In this document: piece by piece, positions 53,193 through 60,866 of the stretch
How positions within the stretch are numbered: position 1 is the stretch's first letter
How the letters are laid out: the number at the start of each line of letters is the position of its first letter
NCBI GenBank assembly: GCA_963516475.1
Contig: CAUQBR010000007.1
Span: 16,534 to 80,533 of the forward strand
DNA length: 64,000 nt
Source: JABCPE02 sp963516475
GTDB lineage: Bacteria; Bacteroidota; Bacteroidia; Flavobacteriales; Weeksellaceae
Direction of reading: 5' to 3'
The notes under the pieces: generated by a model
Seen by the model: the letters and a program-made list of their open reading frames with translations, nothing else
Databases searched by the model: none
Told to the model about the DNA's origin: nothing
Made by a program: the position numbers and the translations under genes

Positions 53193-53604
53193 AATACTTT
53201 ACTTTTAATAATAATATCGCGAAATTACAATTATATTCTTATACCAACAATAATTTTTTTGTGAATGTATATATATTATTACTTACTTTTGCGCCTAAAA
53301 CTAAGATTGTTGTATACAAGAAGTCTTTGTTATAGTGGGAGTGTTTTGGTCTAAATTTGTTAAGGATAAAAACAACAAAAAGTCCTCAAAAGTTACAATA
53401 AGATAGAACAATAATGGCTGAATTACAAAAAGAAAACTAGTAATGAATTTTAAAATAGTGGACAACAAATAGACATTTTAGTCTAACAGAACAAGATAAT
53501 AATATATACTAAGTATATGTTTATCATTGTACTGCATATTTATATATAATAATTTATTTGCTTTATTGCTTTTTACTCCATTGAGTATTAAAATCCTTCA
53601 AAAA
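53193..53604. other. Divergent intergenic region with two promoter-like boxes
   Basis: No gene is seen. On the plus strand, TACTTTTG (53284-53291) and TAAATTTG (53352-53359) fit the -7 consensus. An 8-codon reading frame starting ATGGCTGAATTA at 53414 stops at once and may be a vestige. TAATTTCG on the minus strand (53220-53227) could serve the DUF421 gene. Confidence 0.45.
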
Positions 53605-54398
53605 ATGTATAGTAAAATGATCAAGAAATTAGTTTTTTTATTGTTTACATTCTCGGCATATTTTCCAATATACTCACAAATGATTTTTTCTGAGAATCTT
53701 ACAATGAAGATAGACAGTACAAAAAAGATACAAGGTTTTTTCTTCCCATATTGGATTTCAAAACGGAAAAAAAGAATGTCTTTACCTTAAAGAATACAGC
53801 AAATATCAATTTATTGATAAATAATAACCGTGTCATTAACTTTATCAATAAACTAGAATTTTCTACTTATGGCGATAAAGTTACTATCAGTGGTGGATAT
53901 GTACACCTTGAATATCGTTATCTATTAAGTCGTGCCTTTGAGATTTATCCTTATGCTGAGTCTCAATGGGCTGAGAGCCGAGGCATGGAGTACAAGATTT
54001 CAACTGGACTATTATCTAGATATCGAGTAATAAACAAAGAGAAATTTGTCATGTTTGCGACAGCTGGACTATTCTATGAATTTGAAAAGTGGAAATCTCC
54101 TATACTTAATGTAGATCCACTTCATGTCTTTAGCCGAAGTATCAAGAGTCACCTATCGGTAAGCATCAAGCATTACATAAATGATTATTGGGAACTAACC
54201 ACTACTGCTATTCATCAAGCAAAACCTGATAGTTATTTAAAGGCGGCACGATTAGGAGGTGCAGTTGATATTAAATATAATATTACACCTAAAATAGGTC
54301 TAAATGCTGGTTATCGTCTCATTTATGATACAGATCCTATTGTCCCTATTAGGAAGGATTATAACAATATAGAGGTTGGTATAAGTGTTTCTTTCTAG
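53605..54398 (+). pseudogene. Outer-membrane beta-barrel protein with single-base frameshift
   Basis: The first frame encodes a signal peptide (MIKKLVFLLFTFSAYFPIYSQ, ATG at 53617 or 53605) and MIFSENLTMKIDSTKKIQGFF, then stops. The second frame continues the same protein from about 53736: LDFKTEKKNVFTLKNTANINLL to the end VGISVSF. The join falls in a run of six T (53736-53741); seven T would give KIQGFFLPILDFKTEKK with no break. The body looks like a DUF481-type barrel with a terminal aromatic residue. Either phase variation, a sequencing error in the homopolymer or true decay fits. Confidence 0.7.
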
Positions 54399-54556
54399 TT
54401 TCAAAAACAAGAATAAGTCTGCTGATTTGAGAAACACTACCAATTCAGGTTTAAATTTTTTATAGATTATTATTTAAATATTTGTTTTATTGTTCCAAAA
54501 AATCAAAAGGTGTAAGGTATAAAGAATAATAAATATTTTCTATTTTGAAGCCCTTT

Positions 54557-54662
54557 GAAGATGCTTTACTTGCCTACACAGGAAAAGCTACTTATGAAGG
54601 CTTACGATTCATAGGGGCGTTTGATACAGTAGTTCCTGTCAAAGAGTATGTAGAGGAATAAG
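54557..54662 (+). pseudogene. Orphan 3' end of a second helicase allele (direct repeat copy 2)
   Basis: Encodes the last 34 residues of the helicase plus the stop, with four differences from the intact gene, only one of them amino-acid changing (Ser to Leu). The rest of the gene is absent upstream. It marks the right end of the DUF421/OMP insert. Confidence 0.85.
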
Positions 54663-54898
54663 AAGTTTTGCCTAATTATAAGTTATATATAATTGTTTGA
54701 TTATGTAAAAAAAGTACCATATGAATTTAAAATGTTTTTTTAGTACTAGTCGCATATTAATATCATGATTCTAATGGAAATATTACGAATAAATTTAAAC
54801 TTTTTATGGTAGTTCATAAGGTTTCAAAATTATGAAAATACTCAAATAAAAATGACAAGTTTTACCCAACTACACTATAGTAAAACTTGTCATTATAT
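54663..54898. other. AT-rich gap behind the helicase fragment
   Basis: No coding frame or promoter is recognised up to the hairpin at 54851. Confidence 0.5.
54851..54894 (-). terminator. Large hairpin at the 3' end of the Rep-like gene
   Basis: A perfect 15-bp stem (AATGACAAGTTTTAC and its complement) with a 14-nt loop. TTTATTTG follows on the minus strand, so it can end the Rep-like transcript. Confidence 0.7.
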
Positions 54899-55828
54899 CT
54901 AATCTGATGTGTTGATAGGTGTACCTTCACAATCTTTAAAAAGCTCGTGGTATTTATCTGTAATTTTTTGTTTAAGATAGTGAAAAGTAGTCATTAGATC
55001 ATTGTCTCGAATGAACTCACGGAACTTTTTCTTGTGTCTATTTTTGGTACTGTCAGAACCAAAATTTCTGTTCCAGTAAGTATATTCTAACTGATTACCC
55101 AAATATTCTTTCTCTGTTTTTGATAAATTTGAAGTAAAACGATTATCCACGATGATTAATTGATCAAATCTTTTGAGGAAATTTAGAAATAGGGATTGTA
55201 GTTTTTTAGGATCATATAAATCCAGAAAAGTTATAATTCCTAAATCTTTATTTCTTAGTTGTTTATGACTGTATTTTATCTCAATTCTAAGCAAGGGATA
55301 ATCCAAATTATTCTGGGCACCTTTGTCATAAATCTTAAATGTACTATTGCTCATTTTGAACTTTTTCATCAGAAAACCTTTGTTATCTTGAAAGAAATAA
55401 TGAGGTTTAAAATTCCATAGAAGAATATTATTTTTAATGATTTCTTGAACTGACCGCTCTAATTTTAAGTTAAATCCAAATTCTAAAGAAGTGATTTTTG
55501 TATTGATAAAATCATATTCAGGGATTTGATTTTGCAAGTTATTTAATGCTTGAGTTATCTCACAATATGAGAAGTCATTGTAGTTGATGTCTTGTCCTAT
55601 TGTATTTGAATTGTGATACTTGTGTAAGGAATTTTCTATGTATGCTCCATTTTGAGTAATTACATAAGTCAGTGTTCCGATTTGTCCTACAATAGGATAA
55701 ATAGAGTGCTCAAGCCTGTCATTTTTAATATCATTGCTATTAATGGTACAATTAAATTCATGATTCTTCTTTATAATTTGTTCGAATTTTACTTTTTCTG
55801 TAAAATAAATTCTAATATTATCTTGCAT
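54899..55828 (-). CDS. Rep_trans-like replication initiation/relaxase protein
   Basis: The 309-residue protein has no strong signature, but the order TKITSLEFGFNL ... NSTFKIYDKGAQ ... LLRIEIKYSHKQL resembles rolling-circle replication initiators of the Rep_trans type (phage RstA, NicK of ICEBs1), where a beta strand with YDKG is followed by a strand with RxE. A stem-loop that could be the nick site lies just upstream (55925-55974). This family call is by pattern only. It sits between the excisionase-like gene and the helicase region, as in integrative elements that replicate after excision. Confidence 0.5.
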   Translation of the reverse strand: MQDNIRIYFTEKVKFEQIIKKNHEFNCTINSNDIKNDRLEHSIYPIVGQIGTLTYVITQNGAYIENSLHKYHNSNTIGQDINYNDFSYCEITQALNNLQNQIPEYDFINTKITSLEFGFNLKLERSVQEIIKNNILLWNFKPHYFFQDNKGFLMKKFKMSNSTFKIYDKGAQNNLDYPLLRIEIKYSHKQLRNKDLGIITFLDLYDPKKLQSLFLNFLKRFDQLIIVDNRFTSNLSKTEKEYLGNQLEYTYWNRNFGSDSTKNRHKKKFREFIRDNDLMTTFHYLKQKITDKYHELFKDCEGTPINTSD

Positions 55829-55924
55829 ATATTAAGTTTTTTGAGATTAATAAATAAACTTCCTTGTGTCATATTTAAATAACACATAATCAATGTTTTC
55901 ATAAAAAATAAATTTTGGGATTTT

Positions 55925-55974
55925 GGATAAGTCAGGGCAAAGATGTGCATCTCATTGCCTTGAGCTGTTTATCC
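55925..55974. promoter_or_regulatory. Nested stem-loop between HTH and Rep-like genes (origin candidate)
   Basis: Outer pairing GGATAA/TTATCC, middle GGCAA/TTGCC and inner GATG/CATC, with asymmetric internal loops. It is either the terminator of the HTH gene or a double-strand origin for the Rep-like protein. Confidence 0.45.
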
Positions 55975-55996
55975 TAAGAATTTTGATAGTGAAAAG

Positions 55997-56284
55997 CTAT
56001 GCTGAAACATGGTCATTGAGAAATGTATCTACATCATTTTTTCTGTATAATACTTTTTTCTTACCTACTTTTGTAGCAATGATTTTTCCTTTTCTTGTCC
56101 AATCCCAAAGACTTGTTTGCGAACACTGCAGGTAATCACATACCTCTTTGCGTGTCATCAAGTCTTTGTTATTAGACTTTTCTCCCGAAACCGACTGGAA
56201 CTTTTGTAGTTCTTCTCTAATGCCTGAAATTATAATCTCTGATAGTTGCTCAGGGCTTATTTGGATTAACATATTTGTTTCCAT
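55997..56284 (-). CDS. Excisionase/MerR-like helix-turn-helix protein
   Basis: A 95-residue protein with a winged-helix DNA-binding region in its second half: MTRKEVCDYLQCSQTSLWDWTRKGKIIATKVGKKKVLYRKNDVDTFL. This is the excisionase/HTH_17 pattern that often accompanies tyrosine integrases in Bacteroidota islands. The N-terminal helix (ISPEQLSEIIISGIREELQKF) may mediate oligomerisation. The role as excision or replication regulator is inferred from context. Confidence 0.8.
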   Translation of the reverse strand: METNMLIQISPEQLSEIIISGIREELQKFQSVSGEKSNNKDLMTRKEVCDYLQCSQTSLWDWTRKGKIIATKVGKKKVLYRKNDVDTFLNDHVSA

Positions 56285-56312
56285 AATTATGATATTAAAA
56301 TTAATTATGAGG

Positions 56313-56320
56313 CAAATATA
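56313..56320 (-). promoter_or_regulatory. -7 box for HTH gene
   Basis: The minus strand reads TATATTTG, 28 bp upstream of the ATG. Confidence 0.5.
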
Positions 56321-56360
56321 TTGGCTTCTTTATTCGGTGAAAATTCGGATTTATTCTAAT

Positions 56361-57281
56361 TTATTCGGGTGAAGAAGAGATGTGTAATTGAATAAATTTT
56401 TCTATATCATTTGAATAGTTATTAGAATTAGAAATGTTTGTGAGATTCATGGTTTTATTAAATCTCTCATTAAGATATTGGATGTATTCTTTTTGTTTTA
56501 AATGACTTTTTAATATATGATTCTTACAATTACTATTTCTAAAAATACCACCAATCACAGCCCCAAAACCTCGTTCTCCATTACTTACATTAAACTCTTC
56601 TAACATAGAATAAAACCAAGCCTCTGCCTCTTTATTTCTGAAAATATCACTTTTATATGGAATATTATTCTCTGGTCTTACGGAAATTACTTCCTCTTTT
56701 TTCTTAAAGAAATCGGGAAATATCAACGAATATTCATTTTGTAAGAGTTTGTACAAATTGTCATTAAATGCTAATAGTTCTGATATAATAAATATGGGTT
56801 TTCTACTTTTTATTCTTAAGCGTTCTTGTTCTTTAATAAAAGAAGAGAGGAACGATGTAGAATCTTCAATTCTTTTTAATAGCTCTTTAAACATTATTTT
56901 TGATTGAATATCGCCTTGATTGGATATAAAATGAAATACACTTTTCAAAATTTTATCTTTCAATTTTTCATCTGAAAATCTATAAGACCAAGCAAAACAA
57001 CGCATTGCTCTATAAAAATCTTTGTAATTTACATGTATTCTGATTTCGATATACCTTCTTTTGTCATAATTGGGATATTGACTAGTGATATCTTCATAAT
57101 CATATTCATAATCTCCATCATAGCCAATAGGGATAACAAATCTTCCACTAACAGACATTTTTATGATATTAGCTTCATCAAGAGAAGCGTATTTTTTTAG
57201 GATGTTTACATACTCTCCTTCATTTGTTACTATAGTGTCTATGTATTCTATCTTGTTAAGCATTTTATCCATAGTTTTCAA
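56361..57281 (-). CDS. Unknown protein, third gene of the AbiE-type operon
   Basis: A 306-residue soluble protein with no recognised family. The N-terminal third is acidic and Tyr-rich (YDGDYEYDYEDITSQYPNYDKRRYIEIRIHVNY); the middle is helical. It overlaps the AbiEii-like gene by 17 bp, so it is translated from the same mRNA. It could be a sensor, effector or accessory of the toxin-antitoxin pair. There are no catalytic motifs I can name. Confidence 0.6.
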   Translation of the reverse strand: MKTMDKMLNKIEYIDTIVTNEGEYVNILKKYASLDEANIIKMSVSGRFVIPIGYDGDYEYDYEDITSQYPNYDKRRYIEIRIHVNYKDFYRAMRCFAWSYRFSDEKLKDKILKSVFHFISNQGDIQSKIMFKELLKRIEDSTSFLSSFIKEQERLRIKSRKPIFIISELLAFNDNLYKLLQNEYSLIFPDFFKKKEEVISVRPENNIPYKSDIFRNKEAEAWFYSMLEEFNVSNGERGFGAVIGGIFRNSNCKNHILKSHLKQKEYIQYLNERFNKTMNLTNISNSNNYSNDIEKFIQLHISSSPE

Positions 57282-58227
57282 TCCTTTTCTTTATTGTGTG
57301 TAATGTTGAAATAATCTCTTCTTCTTTTGGTAAGCTACCATAAACTAAATGTTTGAAATCTGTATTATAAGTATTTGATAATTCTTTCCAAACTTCTTCT
57401 AAATTTTTGAAAATTAAGGCGTTTTTCAGTGGTTGGGAAAGCCAGTTGTTATTGTTTTTATAGCTTAAAACATCGTCTTTTCTTACTTTTTCCAGCATTT
57501 CAGGGAAATCACTGCTTTCAAAGAATGTTATGATTTCTTCGTTTTTCAATAATTGGTGTAAATCATAGATATGTCTTATTTTACTTCTTAAATCTTGTAT
57601 TGGATTTTCAGTATAAGAGAAACGGACAAGACTCATGATTTTCTCACAAAAAGTGCGTTTAGGATTAAGAACCGAAACATCAAATGGCTCTAAACAGAAT
57701 TCTTTTATCATTTCTTGCTGATGATTTTGTTCCATCATTTCTGTAATAAAAGACCTGATTTGGCGTTTTTCATTTGGTTCAAAATACCCGAGCCAAGAAG
57801 CTTCTACAATAATAACATCTCTAATTTGCCCAAAACTGCCCTCAAAGTTTCGAGAATAAGAATGTGCGGTTTTCCTATTCATTCCCATTTTTTGTGTCAC
57901 TCCACTGATTGGGATTTCAGGCAAAACCTCATTTACAATTTCAGATATTTTTTTGATTTTATTTTTGAGCTGATTGGGAGTTTCTTCATTAGATTTTATT
58001 ACAACAAGGTCTATGTCCTCTGAAAATCGTTCAATGACCTTATAGCATTTTGAAAGAGCTGTACCGCCCTTGAAAATAGAATATTCAGCCACAGGACTGC
58101 TGAAAATCTGTTTCAAAGCAAAACAAACCCAATAGTCTTTTTCTACATAAATATCTAATATTCCCATTTGCTGAGCTGTAAATCTTACCGCTTCTTGGAA
58201 TTGTTTTTTATCTTCGTGTAGTTTCAT
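57265..58227 (-). CDS. Nucleotidyltransferase AbiEii-type toxin
   Basis: The 320-residue protein has the AbiEii/AbiGii motifs GGTALSK (54-60) and SEDIDL (69-74) of the polymerase-beta-like nucleotidyltransferase fold. AbiEii-type toxins add nucleotides to tRNA or other RNA and stop growth on phage infection. The antitoxin gene overlaps its start by 4 bp (ATGA). All motifs of the family core are present. Confidence 0.9.
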   Translation of the reverse strand: MKLHEDKKQFQEAVRFTAQQMGILDIYVEKDYWVCFALKQIFSSPVAEYSIFKGGTALSKCYKVIERFSEDIDLVVIKSNEETPNQLKNKIKKISEIVNEVLPEIPISGVTQKMGMNRKTAHSYSRNFEGSFGQIRDVIIVEASWLGYFEPNEKRQIRSFITEMMEQNHQQEMIKEFCLEPFDVSVLNPKRTFCEKIMSLVRFSYTENPIQDLRSKIRHIYDLHQLLKNEEIITFFESSDFPEMLEKVRKDDVLSYKNNNNWLSQPLKNALIFKNLEEVWKELSNTYNTDFKHLVYGSLPKEEEIISTLHTIKKRIENYG

Positions 58228-58946
58228 TTGATGTTCCAGTTTTTGGCGTTAGGTAAAATGTTTTCAATGCCCTGAATTTCGTATGTAGAGATGGGATTTA
58301 GCGAGGTTTTTAAATCATCTGTATCAATATTCATTTTTTCTAAAATTGCTCCTAAAATCGCTCTTGTTGATGCTGGGTATTTCATTGATAATCTTATCAT
58401 TATTTTAAAATCTTTCTCTTCAAAGTCTTTAAAAATTTCTATTAGCCTGACAATGACTTTTTCGGGTGTCGTATCAGGAATGTTTTTAATAAATCTTAAT
58501 ATATCAAGAAGCTGAAGATAAGGTATATTTTCTTTGTTAATCGTGTTTTTTTGCTGTACCATAGAAATATTAAATATACCTCTTTTAAAAGGTGAACGGA
58601 TATTGTTTTTCCCAATTTGAATACTATTACTAATCTGTGTCGTAAATCCTAATTCATTGTAAATACTTAATCCCGTTAGGTAACCTATTGTTTTTCCATT
58701 GTCTACAAGCAGGTCTTTAACAATTTGATAATTATTGGGATTAAGTTTACCAAAGCGGGTAATCTCTGGTTTATAGAATTTTCCTTTGGATAGTTTTTCT
58801 ATTTTTCCAGATTTAGCCATTCGGTTTAAGGCTTTAATAATAGCTTCTTTGTTCTGTTTTTCTTCAGTTAAAAAATCAGAATAGGTGAAGATATAACCTT
58901 TGGGCAGGTAATTTATTTTATCGTTTATGAACTGCGTGGTTGTCAA
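58224..58946 (-). CDS. AbiEi-type antitoxin/regulator (DUF6088-like)
   Basis: A 240-residue protein with an N-terminal winged helix (TYSDFLTEEKQNKEAIIKALNRMAKSGKIEKLSKGKFY) and a C-terminal helical domain. It looks like the DUF6088/AbiEi transcription regulator that pairs with AbiEii. It heads the operon: promoter box at 58965-58972, then a 4-bp overlap with the toxin gene. Confidence 0.85.
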   Translation of the reverse strand: MTTTQFINDKINYLPKGYIFTYSDFLTEEKQNKEAIIKALNRMAKSGKIEKLSKGKFYKPEITRFGKLNPNNYQIVKDLLVDNGKTIGYLTGLSIYNELGFTTQISNSIQIGKNNIRSPFKRGIFNISMVQQKNTINKENIPYLQLLDILRFIKNIPDTTPEKVIVRLIEIFKDFEEKDFKIMIRLSMKYPASTRAILGAILEKMNIDTDDLKTSLNPISTYEIQGIENILPNAKNWNIK

Positions 58947-58964
58947 TGTCTTTATTTTATTCTA

Positions 58965-58972
58965 CAAAGATA
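58965..58972 (-). promoter_or_regulatory. -7 box for AbiE-type operon
   Basis: The minus strand reads TATCTTTG, 18 bp upstream of the antitoxin ATG. Confidence 0.55.
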
Positions 58973-58978
58973 TAAAAA

Positions 58979-59006
58979 GTCCAGTTTATTACATAAAAAA
59001 CTGGAC
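58979..59006 (-). terminator. Terminator of the integrase gene
   Basis: Stem GTCCAGTTT / AAACTGGAC; TTTTTATATC follows on the minus strand. It separates the integrase from the AbiE-type operon. Confidence 0.75.
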
Positions 59007-59012
59007 AAAATA

Positions 59013-60449
59013 TTAGGCGATATTCATTGTGTTGTTGTTTTGTGTTTGTTCTTCTTGTTCTAATTTTTTACTCATTTCCTCTATTTTTTCTTGTAATGCT
59101 CGTATTTGTTCTGATTGTAGGTCATATTTTTGCAATTTCTCATTTCTTGATTTTATACTTTCTTGTCTTAAGTGTTCATGTTCACTAGTTGGCTTGAAAT
59201 AAGTTTTAAAAGTGTTTTCATTAGTATGTCCTGTATATTGCCAAATTTCTAGTAAATCCCAACCTTCAATGTATCTGTTGGTACAGAAACTTCTTCTTGA
59301 ATCGTGGAAGGCTATTTTTTCTGAAAAGCTTAATTCTTCAATGATAACACCTTTATTCGTGGGTTTTTCTATTGAAATTTTCTTGTCTTTGAAATAGGGA
59401 ATTTCCTCAAAAACTTCTTTAAGGTAGTCGTTTGTTTTTTGATTAGAAATAGATATGGACTTAATATTGCCATTATATTTTTCTAGTATTTCTTCTGTGT
59501 ATCCAAAGAAAGAAAAGCAAAGTGTTGTATATTTATCGTTTGTTGATACTTTTTCTGAAAGGATTGTTATTTTTCTGTTATCGTAATCTATATGGGAGTT
59601 TTCTATCCTTGTTATATCGCCAAATCTCAAAGAAGTGTGGCAACTAAGTACAAATAAGTCTCTTATTTTTTCTAATCTTTTATTCTTGGATAAATCATAT
59701 TGATAAAGTTCTGTTATATCTTTTTCTGTTAAAACGACATTAAAAGAAGGGGCTACTTTAGGTTTGAATTCTTCTTGTAGATAGCTTCTGTTATCAGTGT
59801 AGCCTTTTTCAAATGCTTTTCTTAGGACTTGAGACAGTCTTTTTATTCTTGTTTTAAGGGTATTAGAACTTAATTTTTTACTATTAATCAACCAAGATTG
59901 AAATTTTAAACATAAAACTTCATCAAATTTATCTATATCAATAAATGTATTAGTTTCTTCAGCGAACTCTTTTAAATCTTTATACATTACATTAAAAGAG
60001 GAAATATAACTTTTGTGTTTGGGTTTTTGTCCAGAATCTATAGCGTTATTGTTTTTAAGTTTAAGAATCTCCATAAATTCTTCAAAAATATCATCAAAAG
60101 ATTTTTTGCCTTTTTTGACAACTTTAATATCTTTTCCTTCTTTTGCTGAATTTACAATGCTTTTTAGCTCTTCCTTTGTTGGGATTCTATTGTATTGTTC
60201 GTTAAATCTATTGTGGGTATCAATAATTGAAGCTCTAAATTTATCAAGTTTTAGATTTATTTCTTTTTTAGATGCTCCTGATGACACATATTGTTTGTTT
60301 TTGTCCCAATGAATAGTTGGAATTTTTATTCCTGTTGAAAAATCTATTTGGTAATCCTTGAAAGAATATCTTCCTGCTATTCTTGAAGTTTCCAATTTAG
60401 GGTCTTTCAATCTAAAGCTAATGCTTCCTATCTCGTTGTTATACTGCAT
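59013..60449 (-). CDS. int: Tyrosine site-specific integrase
   Basis: The 478-residue integrase has an N-terminal arm-binding domain (about 1-60), a SAM-like core-binding domain (about 120-230) and a catalytic domain with R275 (HTSLRFGD), K300 (LSEK), H382-x2-R385 (HDSRRS), H408 (TGHTNEN) and nucleophile Y417. A coiled-coil tail ends it. It lies next to attR and its promoter box is at 60475-60482, so it is the island's integrase. Confidence 0.93.
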   Translation of the reverse strand: MQYNNEIGSISFRLKDPKLETSRIAGRYSFKDYQIDFSTGIKIPTIHWDKNKQYVSSGASKKEINLKLDKFRASIIDTHNRFNEQYNRIPTKEELKSIVNSAKEGKDIKVVKKGKKSFDDIFEEFMEILKLKNNNAIDSGQKPKHKSYISSFNVMYKDLKEFAEETNTFIDIDKFDEVLCLKFQSWLINSKKLSSNTLKTRIKRLSQVLRKAFEKGYTDNRSYLQEEFKPKVAPSFNVVLTEKDITELYQYDLSKNKRLEKIRDLFVLSCHTSLRFGDITRIENSHIDYDNRKITILSEKVSTNDKYTTLCFSFFGYTEEILEKYNGNIKSISISNQKTNDYLKEVFEEIPYFKDKKISIEKPTNKGVIIEELSFSEKIAFHDSRRSFCTNRYIEGWDLLEIWQYTGHTNENTFKTYFKPTSEHEHLRQESIKSRNEKLQKYDLQSEQIRALQEKIEEMSKKLEQEEQTQNNNTMNIA

Positions 60450-60474
60450 GATATGTGTGTTAAATTAACTTTTA

Positions 60475-60482
60475 CAAAGATA
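60475..60482 (-). promoter_or_regulatory. -7 box for integrase gene
   Basis: The minus strand reads TATCTTTG, 25 bp upstream of the ATG and 18 bp from the right GGTCACG doublet. Confidence 0.55.
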
Positions 60483-60500
60483 CAAAAAAAACATCAAAAT

Positions 60501-60522
60501 GGTCACGATTTTGGTCACGGTA
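60501..60522 (+). repeat. Right GGTCACG doublet (integrase arm-site candidate)
   Basis: Same 22 bases as at 46752-46773: GGTCACG, five bases, GGTCACG, GTA. It lies just upstream of the integrase promoter, so integrase binding could also repress that promoter. Confidence 0.7.
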
Positions 60523-60635
60523 AAAAATAAATCTTAATAAATTTAATTAAATTTAAAAATATTTAATTCATTGATTTTTAATTATTTAATATTTGATTTA
60601 GTTTTAATGAAATCTATTTTTATACAAGGTTGTAG

Positions 60636-60651
60636 TCCCTGTGGGTCTACA
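60636..60651 (+). repeat. attR core
   Basis: Second copy of TCCCTGTGGGTCTACA. The bases to the left (GTTGTAG) no longer match the tRNA. Confidence 0.9.
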
Positions 60652-60655
60652 TTCA

Positions 60656-60685
60656 AAACTCTCTGAATTTCAGAGAGTTTTTTAT
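60656..60685 (+). terminator. Native terminator of tRNA-Gln, displaced by the island
   Basis: Stem AAAACTCTCTG / CAGAGAGTTTT with T6, 5 nt after the attR core. No gene ends here, so it most likely belonged to tRNA-Gln before integration. Confidence 0.75.
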
Positions 60686-60841
60686 TTTGATATAAAGAAA
60701 CTTATTGAACACTTTAAAACATAAAAATAAGATTTTTAAAGAATAATATATAAGGTATAGATATTAAATTAGAAAAAATAAATTAAAAAAGTGTTTATAA
60801 ATTTTAGCAGGGAAATGATTTTTTAATTCATCAGAAATCAT

Positions 60842-60849
60842 TATTTTTG
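60842..60849 (+). promoter_or_regulatory. -7 box for purB
   Basis: TATTTTTG, 17 bp upstream of the ATG. Confidence 0.4.
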
Positions 60850-60866
60850 GCATCAAAATATAAACT

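Larger units (their letters stand above)
46684..60651. mobile_element. 14-kb tRNA-Gln genomic island
   Basis: Direct repeats of 16 bp bound the segment; the right one is a fragment of tRNA-Gln with no tRNA attached. A full tyrosine integrase lies next to the right end and reads inward. The same GGTCACG doublet lies near both ends. The cargo is a restriction-modification-like cassette, a membrane and an outer-membrane protein, a Rep-like protein, an excisionase-like protein and an AbiE-type system. There are no conjugation genes, so the island would be mobilisable at most. Flanking genes (HMG-CoA reductase, purB) are ordinary chromosome genes. Confidence 0.92.

Noticed and set aside
53414..53440. 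Eight-codon frame starting ATGGCTGAATTA
   Set aside because: Too short to be a gene. It could be the truncated start of a lost gene, but there is no match nearby to support this.
60630..60651. Second tRNA gene
   Set aside because: Only the 3' acceptor strand and part of the T arm match tRNA-Gln; there is no D or anticodon arm. It is the attR copy.
46684..60651. Full conjugative element (ICE)
   Set aside because: No relaxase of the usual types, coupling protein or type IV secretion genes are present in the island.
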